Shown here: positions 51,508 to 64,000 of the stretch, in pieces
Position numbering within the stretch: position 1 is the stretch's first letter
Layout: each line of letters starts with the position of its first letter
Source of the DNA: Amaranthus tricolor
Taxonomy: Eukaryota; Streptophyta; Magnoliopsida; Caryophyllales; Amaranthaceae
Reading direction: 5' to 3'
DNA length: 64,000 bases
Assembly: GCF_026212465.1 (NCBI RefSeq)
Contig: NC_080053.1
Span: 18,125,306-18,189,305 of the forward strand
Program-made: the position numbers and the translations under genes
The notes under the pieces: model-generated
Databases searched by the model: none
Told to the model about the DNA's origin: nothing
The model's input: the letters and a program-made list of their open reading frames with translations, nothing else

Positions 51508-52900
51508 TGATGTTCGCGGGGTTGAGTATGACCAACCTCCGCTACTTGAACAGGGACATCAAAAAACCTTCCTTCAACAGTTTTAGATTTCTTCGTATCA
51601 ACATCAGCATCTTCCATATCCACATCCTCATCCCGAGCCAAACGTTTCCCACTTATCTCGCATTTATCACGTTCCATGATGGGAGAGTTATTGGTCTTAC
51701 CTATTATTCTAGTATCTCTTTTAAGTAAGACAACTTTCTTCTTGGATTTTCCACCCTTTCTACATTCTCGATCATTCAATCCCATTTTAAAACTCAAAGC
51801 CCTTTCAATGTGTGGAACCTCAGAAATCAAAAGGCTAGTGTTATCCTTACTCAGGGTAAAGGAACACTCCAACACAGACCCATTATCCACATGTGTTTCG
51901 ACAGGTATAGACATAGAAGTATTCACAGAGGGGACCACGGTACTAACAATTTGTACAACAGCTATCGACATCTTACCAGCCTCCTTACCACTCAAACAAT
52001 CCTCCACTACCGAGACAGCATGTTCATTATCATTCTCTTGTTCAACCTCCAAGCCATTTATCAAGGCAGAAGATGGATTACCTGCATGAACACATGGCTT
52101 ATAGGGAAAGAATTTTTTGCCTCTACCTTTAAGAATTTCTAATTCCTCTTTGTTCTTGCTATAGACCTTTCTAGGAGAGGCTTTAATGTGCAGACCCCAT
52201 TGCATACCCCCTTCACGATCCTCTTTAGAAACAACACTACAATTTTACTGGTGTGACTCATTATACCGCACAAAAATAGAAATGGGGTAATCGTTCATAT
52301 TTCAAATTAACATTAACAATATGATTACCTTTAATCTTAAGTTTTTGAACCTGTTTCAAAGGTTTTGACACATCTAACATAACCCTCACATGACGGTACG
52401 GATCAAACCTCAAGAATATCTTCCTCGACTTCCATGACTTCCCCCAATAAAGATGCAATAGATTTCACTCGTTCATTGGATCTAAACCCAAAAGGAAGAT
52501 AATAAAACTGAACCCACAAAGGTAAGAATCAGAATATTACCTCAGACAGGTTGCATATTAGGAGGGATTTCTTGGAGGGGAAGACACCTTTGTTGGAAGC
52601 ACCACGGGCGGCCATTCAACACCTTTTCCATATCTTTCCAGTGTAAGAAATGAAAGAGAATAGTATTCGCCTCCATTGATCGGAGTATCACCCCGTTCGT
52701 TAAATTCCATGCTTGAATCATGGTCCATTTTAAGGCATCAAAAAAGATAGGTTTTTCGGTGTATAATTTGCCTAGCAAACGTAACCCTAATTTTTCATCA
52801 TTGGGATTGACATCTTTTGTACTGAAATCAAGAATGTCATCCGCATCATTGTCCACTGTAGACGAGCACATTGATCAGAATTATCCTCTGCCATAATTTG
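51504..52900 (-). pseudogene. LINE ORF1 (DUF4283 / nucleic-acid-binding)
   Basis: 52542-52871 gives a DUF4283-like domain: LGLRLLGKLYTEKPIFF, WTMIQAWNLTNGVILRSMEAN and HWKDMEKVLNGRPWCF. The domain continues in another frame to about 52261 (LPFGFRSNERVKSIAS, RFDPYRHVRVMLDVSKP), near a degenerate zinc knuckle. Then a polar, Lys-rich 233-codon tail (51504-52205) ends four bases into the start of ORF2. The start ATG is probably near 52900, in a frame shifted from the domain. This is the gag-like ORF1 of plant L1 elements. Confidence 0.8.
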
Positions 52901-53004
52901 CTAGCCGACAAGAGAAGATCTCGAAAAAGAGAAAACCCTAGAATACTAGTGAGAAGGGGAGTTATAGAAAGACTAATTCAAAAGACAAATACATCAATTT
53001 ACAT

Positions 53005-53016
53005 AATTTTGAGGAA
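53005..53016. repeat. Right target-site duplication of the LINE
   Basis: ATTTTGAGGAAT, identical to 45862-45873. It marks the 5' border of the LINE. Confidence 0.85.
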
Positions 53017-53703
53017 TGTTAGTATGTTTGTAATTTGGTTTCGAGCCTTGAATTATGGTGTCTTCTGAGTATTTGAAATACCTAGTGGACATTGCTAATG
53101 AAAAATGGCTGCTAATTGAAAAAGAACTCCAAGGTTTTTGGAGGGTTAAATAAAAAGTTTGAATAAAGAATATTCATAAATAATAACTAACTTTTCCTAT
53201 TGTTATAATAATCAATGAGTATTAAAGTGAATGTTAAACAATAAAAGTGAATACTTATTTTACATCCAAATCTACACTTTTAAGCAATGAAAATTAATTT
53301 TTAAATATTTAAAATGTCAATTTTACTTTTTAAACAAGTTTTGAACTTTAATTATCAAAATTCAATAAAAAATAAAAATAAAAAAAATAAAAAAAAACTC
53401 TCTTTTGATACGAGAATTGAAATAACAGTATTAGAATGATGCTTATTCAAATTCCCATGATTTCATAATTTCATACTATTAAACCTCACAGACCAAAGAG
53501 GGCAAGGACACATCATTTACTCTAAAATTAAAATTCCAGCAAATTCAGGCAAAATTAATAAAAAACCAATTACAAATAGCTTTTCCTGCACCAATTGTGG
53601 GACAAGCTAGGCAAAACAACAGCACAAATAATACTAGTATTTTATTTAATTTATTGAAAATGAAAATTAAATTAATACTGCTGTTATGAAATGAGATATC
53701 AGT
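53017..53703. other. Spacer between LINE and IDI gene, including the IDI 3' UTR
   Basis: No gene was found. On the - strand an AATAAA-type signal (TTTATT at 53641-53646 on +) lies about 60 bp after the IDI stop. Confidence 0.5.
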
Positions 53704-58317
<4,614 letters not shown>

Positions 58318-58379
58318 TACTATAACCAATACTTCAGGCGACGATGAGGACTTTTTAATTTTATTTTATGCACGAACAT

Positions 58380-58385
58380 CACGTG
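58380..58385. promoter_or_regulatory. G-box upstream of IDI
   Basis: CACGTG lies 63 bp before the long-form ATG, with an A/T-rich TATA-like stretch (ATAAAATAAAATT on the - strand) at 58350-58368. G-boxes bind bZIP and bHLH factors, including light regulators. One 6-bp match is weak evidence. Confidence 0.35.
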
Positions 58386-58399
58386 TTTATTTAGGTTAT

Positions 58400-59340
58400 C
58401 AGGTCGATTTAGGATCACATGTTTTAAATCGGTTCAATCAAGTATTATATCCATATTAATTTTTACATGATTTTATCATTTTGAAATCGGATCAAGTTGG
58501 ATTTGATTACAAGATCGCGTAAATATCAGGTCACCTATATCAGCATGTTATTATTGTATTCTTTTCGTTTCTGAAAGGTTCACGGGAATATCAAAAGTTT
58601 AATCTATTAGATAGTGGAAATATATTTCATTGAAAAAAACTCTAATGGAGAAAAACGGAGACCATAAGCATTAAAAATATATAAATTAAAGTTACTGGAA
58701 AATATATTAGAAACATAAAGATTAGTACTATATGTTAAAATAGCGTTAAGGGAAATCTAGAGTTGTGCATAACTATCTGATGATCAATCCGATTTTTTAA
58801 TTCGAAACTTAGGGTATTCGATTTAAAATTATAATTCGAATAAAATTTCCGTTTCAAATTTTTGGATATTGGGTATGATTTAGATATCAAATTATTGAGA
58901 TTTGGATATCTGAATATCCAACATTTTTTATATAGTCGGATATCGAAGATCTGAAATTAGTTCGGATAATTGAATATTCGATATCCGCATATTATAAGTA
59001 AATTCAAATATCCGATATTCGTAAGAATAAAATTATATTTTATAAAAAATCATTTTGGACTAAATTTGAATGTTGAATATCGGATATTTTGGATATTCAA
59101 TTGGATTTTCCAACATATCCTCATTGACATCATGTATTAGATACTTCGGATATCCGATTGGTATACTTTCAAAAATCTAATTCAACTGCATGTTTTGGAT
59201 CAAATATTCGATTGCGCTCAACCCTATAGAATCATACTTTCTATTAATTTTACTGTATAATAGCAAAAAGAAAGTTGATTGTGACATGTCATTTGTCTTT
59301 TTTTATTGGTTAGTATTAATGAAATTTGACTGATTTGCAT
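58400..59340. other. AT-rich DNA with a probable hAT MITE
   Basis: From 58753 (TAGAGTTGTGCATAAC) to about 59226 (GCTCAACCCTA) the ends are roughly inverted. The inside has many GATATCCGAATATTCGAT-like words. No clean target duplication was found, so the call is tentative. There is no gene. Confidence 0.4.
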
Positions 59341-59880
59341 TTTTTACACTTATCATATTTACAAATTTATATTTTCGGAAAAACTCATACATTAATGGAT
59401 GCAATAAATCACAATTATTCCAATTACACAGTTGTATATAAATGCACTGTTTAAAAAATTATAATGGAAAATATAGGACATACTTTGTAGAACATTATAT
59501 ATCATCTGATAAATTTCTAGAATTACACCGCGTAGAAAATTATACCATGGAATAAATTACATTTATTCCAGTGTAATTGGAATTACACAATTTAGAAAAT
59601 TATACTACAAAATTACACTATGTATAAATTATACAACAATTTAGGAAATTATTTGAAGTACATAATAGCCCGTTTTTCCATCAATTGTCATTTAAAACTA
59701 TAATGATATAAAATTTAATTAACTAATCAATAAAATCAGTCATTTATATTGTTAGACTACCATAATATGATTATAATTTTTGAATTTTAGGAAAAATGTA
59801 AAGTATGATTTGCAATCTAAAATTTTATTAAAATATTAATGTTTTTAAAATCCCTGCATTGCACGGGTTTCTATCCTAGT
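59341..59880 (+). mobile_element. 3' end of a Helitron-like element
   Basis: The sequence ends CCCTGCATTGCACGGG (hairpin arms) followed by TTTCTATCCTAG and T. A short hairpin about ten bases before CTAG, with T next, is the known Helitron 3' end. The upstream part has repeated AATTACAC/GTGTAATT words. The 5' end could not be set; the given start is arbitrary. Confidence 0.5.
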
Positions 59881-60078
59881 CACTACAAATAATAGTGTCA
59901 ATTGTGACATTTAAAGTATCAATATCATGTCATTATCAAATGTCACCAAAATATTTGCTGACACTTGTAGGAAGTGTCATATTTTAAGATTGATATATTA
60001 CTATAATACTCTAAAAATGGTGACATTTTGATGAAGTGTCAAAAATATTACATCACAATAGAATTTTTTTGTAGTGAA
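59881..60078. mobile_element. CACTA-like MITE
   Basis: 198 bp from CACTACAAATAATAGTG to TTTTTTTGTAGTG, with inverted GTGTCA/TGACA words inside. The 3-bp flanks (AGT, AAA) do not match. It abuts the Helitron-like end. Confidence 0.6.
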
Positions 60079-60715
60079 AACATGTTAAACCATAATTATA
60101 ATAAAAATGTTAAAATAAAATTAGTGAAAAACATATGGGACTATAACTATTAAAAGTATTAAAATTAATATGATTAAGGTTAATTATGTAAAAAAATTGT
60201 TATATAAATAGAAAACACAAATCACTACCTCTCTCTATGGATCTATTATACTTCCTCGTTTTTTTGTTGCACCCAAATTATTTTTTACACTACTTATCAT
60301 TCGATAGTATTTTACATATTGCGGCTATTAAACTAAAAAAAATAGTCATATTGGATCCTTTTTTATTTGTCTAGTCGGATATTTTTATAATATCAAATTT
60401 TTATAATTTTTGGTTGAGTACAATTTTAGATATAAACAACCCCACATATGCATTAGTCTGCGTAAAAGGTGCTTGGGTGCAAGTTAAAAAATGAAGAAGT
60501 ATTTTTTAGGGATATTCTATATGTAGCAACATATTTTTATGAAATGTCAGTAATAACAAATCTTAAAAAATAACTTTGCAATGTTGTACTTAAAGCTACA
60601 GTGACATTAATAAGCTAAAAATATTTAATTGGTCGTTAAATTGTTAAATATCTTTGGAATATTCTATATGGTAACAACATACTTTTATGAAACGCTAGTG
60701 GTAGCAAATCTTGTA
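60079..60715. other. AT-rich DNA with a short direct repeat
   Basis: No gene was found. A unit of about 58 bp, with ATATTCTATATG and CAACATA.TTTTATGAAA, occurs at about 60512-60570 and again at 60656-60714. Confidence 0.5.
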
Positions 60716-60719
60716 TATA

Positions 60720-61313
60720 AAATCTATTGTAGCTTTAAGAAAAGAAGACAAAGGCAAATAAGACAAATCCAACGTACGCATAAAGAATCTCGCATTGAAC
60801 TGATATGCCACAACAATTCACCCACTACAACTGTGTTCCAGGCATCAAGGTTTCTGATACCCAAACCATCACTGTTCTTAGGCTGACAAACCATATTCTA
60901 AGCTACAATCCCCTTAGAGCTATCATTGATATCTCCGTGCCATAAGTAAGCTCTACATATAGAATTTACTTTCGGATGATCACAAGAGGGAGAATAAAGA
61001 GTTGGCACCAATTGGCGGTAATCCCCATTAGAATAGAAGTGATGAGTTGCAATCTAGTAGCATGGGATAGATGCTTACAGTACCAAAGCCTCAAACGAGC
61101 TGTCATTTTATCAATCAAGACATCACAATCAACCGTATATATTTTTGTTTCTGTTAAAGGCACCCTAAGGTACCTAAATGGGAGCTTACCAAGAGGCAAC
61201 TTCATTTGTGTAGCAATCTGAATTCTCCTAGGGTAGGAAAGGCCAACTAAATAAATAGTTGATTTGGAGTGATTAGCATACAGACCAGAGGATATAGCAA
61301 CTTTGTATAACAC
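60720..61313 (-). pseudogene. LINE RT C-terminal scrap
   Basis: The - strand gives HSKSTIYLVGLSYPRR, LPLGKLPFRYLRVPLTETK, CDVLIDKMTARLRLWY, RLQLITSILMGI and CRAYLWHGDINDSSKG, then WHISSMRDSLC. This is the thumb and zf-RVT border of a plant LINE ORF2. Stops occur at about 60895 and beyond. Nothing else of the element remains nearby. It is of a different subfamily from the full-length LINE at 45.9-53 kb. Confidence 0.85.
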
Positions 61314-64000
61314 GCTAGTTTTTATACTAGCTAGTAACTTATAATCTCATGTTCAAAATTCTATTTTTAGTCCAACTTTTAAGGAAACTATTTTGAATTG
61401 AAATTTCTTTGACGTAAATAAGAATTGACATCATATAGCTAGTATGAACCATAAACATAAACAAATTACATGTAACGAGCTGAATAACTTTGACCTTAAC
61501 TAATCAATTTAAGTTTTAAGTATTGTTTTTGTTGGAACGAACTTTGCAGTTAACTTTCATCCAACAGGCTTTTATACTAATAATGATGTAGCTATATATG
61601 TGGCCTTATACGAAGTATACCAATTAATCTAATTTTTTTAGGTTATTCATTTTATAATTTATTACTCCTATTATTTAATTAAATTTATTAAATATAATTA
61701 TTCTAGTTTATTTTAAAATATGGTTTTAATTTTTTTGAAAGTATTTTTTAAAATTATTTTTTCAAATTATATTTGATTGTATTTTTTGAAAGCCTAATGA
61801 CCTTAAAAAATATAATTACAAAAATAAATTACGTTTGTAAGGCTACTTTAAAAAATAAATTCTAATTTTAAAAACATAATTTAAATAATAAAATAAAAAA
61901 CTTTAAACTAATTCTAAAATAATATATAGTGCATGGAATAAAATAAACAAATAATAAAAAATAATATAAACTCAAATAAATTGTGAATATGAACAATAAA
62001 AATAATCAAAAAACTAATAAAAAGATATGCCACGTGTAAGGCCACGTTAGATCAATGACCATGTGTACAACCACGTCACCAAGTGATCACATCATTTGGT
62101 CAATGTACAACAAGTAAGAGCATATTGGATTGAAACTACCTTCAAAAAAATTTCAACGAACACAATACTTAAAATTGGTTCTTATAAATCGTCTATGGCC
62201 GAAATTCAACCTATTACATGCAATTGTACATGTAATTTTCCTAAAAAATTATCCTCAACTATTTTGATCTCTTATGATAAATTATGCTAAATTTACCATA
62301 ATTTTGCACATTTTTAATTTAATGTTAAATATCTTAGAATACACATTGGCACATAGCACATTCTTTTATAAAAAATAATAATAGAAATACTCATCATCAT
62401 ACATTTTATATTTTTATAATTGTTACATATTTTAGTGGAGGTCAAATGTAATTTTTATTAGAATTATACAATACTTGCTCCGTTCATCATATGAAGTATA
62501 TTTTATCAATCTAATGCCTTATTATTAATATTTATATATTGAATTATGTATAATTAAAAATTATAAAAAATTAATATTAATGAAAATATTTAATTAGATT
62601 ATTTAAATAAAATTTCACCGTACAACATGTAAAATAAAATTAAATGATAAAACATAGTGCGTTGATTGCTTAATGCATGGCACACATGGTCCACTTGTCC
62701 AATAGCTCGTGAAACTCGAGGGTCTTTCTAAGTTACCTTTGTTGTTATATGCTTTGTCTCTTCCTCTCATTGTTAAAATGTACCTGTGATATCTATGATC
62801 TCTTTGCACTTTTTCATACTCCTCCGACAGTAGTCAGCACTACCGAATAAAGTTTGATCTACGCTGAAAGTTCTCCGTTTGGTCTAATTTTGTTTTTTAA
62901 GACCAGATCACACTACAAACGATATAATGATTGAAAAATATATATTTTTTTTAAATAATAGTTCTTATTTTTTGATTTCAAATGTTTCATTTACTTTTAT
63001 CGTATTTGACAATGCACTAATTCAATAAACACTTAATAATGATAATTGTGTATAATTAAAAATTATAAAAACCAGATATTAATAAATCTTATATTGAGAC
63101 AAATCAAACAAAATCTCATTTGGCTATGTTTTAATGCATGGATTAAGAACAAATACAAATTAAAATTGATTGATGAATATTAACCCAAAAGCAAATGAGA
63201 CATTTGAAAAGAAACGGTGGGAAAAGGTTGTTACCTGGATTTTTCGAGAGTAGTTTTTTTTTTTTTTTTTTTTTTATAGTAATATGTACTTAAATGATGT
63301 TGATACAATCAACTAATTACAATATATTTGGTGATTGTAGATGTGAAATATATACATAAACATACATATTAATTTTGAAAAAAATATAAAAATTAAAAAT
63401 TGTAGACCAGACCACACCGTTGTAGAACGATTTGGTCTGGTCCGGTCTAGTGGTTTAAACGGTCCAGTGCAGTAAGTGCGGTAAAAAATGTTCTTGACCA
63501 AAATTTTTTATTTGGTATGAATTTAGTAACAAATCAGAACAAACCGAATCGTGTGTACCTCTAGTCAACACAGTGACTTAAAGTTTGCTCTATTTGACAA
63601 GAAAGCTCTTACAATAAATAATTATAAGAGACAAATTTATAGTGATAGAGTTATGAGTTTCTTGGTTGATTATTTTGAGGTGTTTAGCAAATGACTAATA
63701 ATTGATAGTTAGTAGCTAATTGCAGTAATATAAATGACCAGCTGATTTTATGAACAAGTTTGACTATCTGATTTTATGAGCTGGTTTTGAACATGCCGCT
63801 AACAGCAGCTTGTTCAAAATTAGCGTATTCATCACTAAGCTTCATGAACAAGCTAGTTTACCTAATACTAGAATTCTTTGACATTTAGATTATATAAAGA
63901 CCTAGATTATATACTATATACTATGTATAGTAGTGGGACAATATGTAATAAATAGCAAAGTCCAAAATATGCCAGAATGGAAAAACGTAAAGCAAGAGTT
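61314..64000. other. AT-rich DNA without readable genes
   Basis: I see no coding region. GCCACGTGTAAGGCCACG words lie near 62030. A poly(T) run lies at 63257-63276. Near 63405-63470 are AGACCAGACCACACCG and GGTCTGGTCCGGTC words, related to 14045-14095. These are probably MITE remains. Confidence 0.45.

Larger units (their letters stand above)
45874..53004 (-). mobile_element. Full-length LINE (non-LTR retrotransposon) with a nested LTR
   Basis: A 12-bp duplication (ATTTTGAGGAAT) flanks the element, and a short poly(T) marks its 3' end on the left. Reading on the - strand from the right: ORF1 with DUF4283 and a basic tail, then ORF2 with APE-type endonuclease, RT, a zinc-finger RT domain and RNase H. 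Without the nested LTR it measures about 5.6 kb, as expected for plant L1-like elements. Every ORF has stops or frameshifts, so it is dead. Confidence 0.95.

Noticed and set aside
58318..58329. Start of IDI four codons further upstream
   Set aside because: That codon is TTG; the first in-frame ATG is at 58317.

Overview
The window is nuclear DNA of a flowering plant, most likely a eudicot. The evidence is AT-rich sequence, spliced genes with GT..AG introns, and plant-type transposons (Cassandra TRIM, CACTA, MULE/FAR1, copia, LINE). The order is not certain; Caryophyllales is a guess. Nothing bacterial, organellar or CRISPR-like is present. About 10% is host gene; the rest is old, nested transposable elements.

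Three host genes can be read. (1) A complete five-exon atypical dual-specificity phosphatase of the PFA-DSP/Siw14 group on the + strand (7930-10387, 209 aa). (2) A RraA-like (HMG-aldolase-like) gene on the - strand (40657-41157), full length except for one in-frame TAG at codon 86. (3) A complete six-exon isopentenyl-diphosphate isomerase on the - strand (53704-58317). Its long form is 300 aa with a plastid/mitochondrial-type leader, and an internal ATG would give a 234-aa form. It ends in HKL. No metabolic operon links them: each is a separate plant gene surrounded by repeats.

Transposon layout from left to right. A hAT (DUF659) pseudogene, - strand, about 1-3275, has its end inserted in a copia element (3276-5495, 3' LTR at 4817-5495). 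A LINE RT scrap follows (5620-6010). After the phosphatase gene comes a 1.6-kb inverted repeat (12.18-13.79 kb). A MULE/FAR1-type pseudogene (14.8-17.0 kb) is split by a Cassandra element (15528-16734), whose left LTR is itself split by a hAT MITE with a perfect 8-bp target duplication. From 19.7 to 33.6 kb a Ulp1-protease-like pseudogene (+) and a FAR1/MULE-like pseudogene (-) converge. The FAR1 half is blown apart by a TA-rich satellite, a 2.7-kb CACTA element carrying exon-like sequence, and MITEs. At 34.2-38.8 kb lies a MULE with terminal inverted repeats of about 200 bp; it contains a 1.9-kb solo LTR, a MITE and a copia scrap. At 39270-39676 is a MITE with four internal palindromes. At 45.1-45.7 kb is a copia RNase H scrap. 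At 45874-53004 is a full-length LINE with a 12-bp target duplication, itself carrying a solo LTR of about 1.5 kb. The right end (58.4-64 kb) holds a Helitron-like 3' end, a CACTA-like MITE, another LINE RT scrap and otherwise featureless AT-rich DNA.

I found no clearly new functional system. The best candidates for follow-up are the convergent Ulp1/FAR1 unit, the long inverted repeat, the palindrome-cluster MITE, the exon-carrying CACTA and the single-nonsense RraA-like gene.
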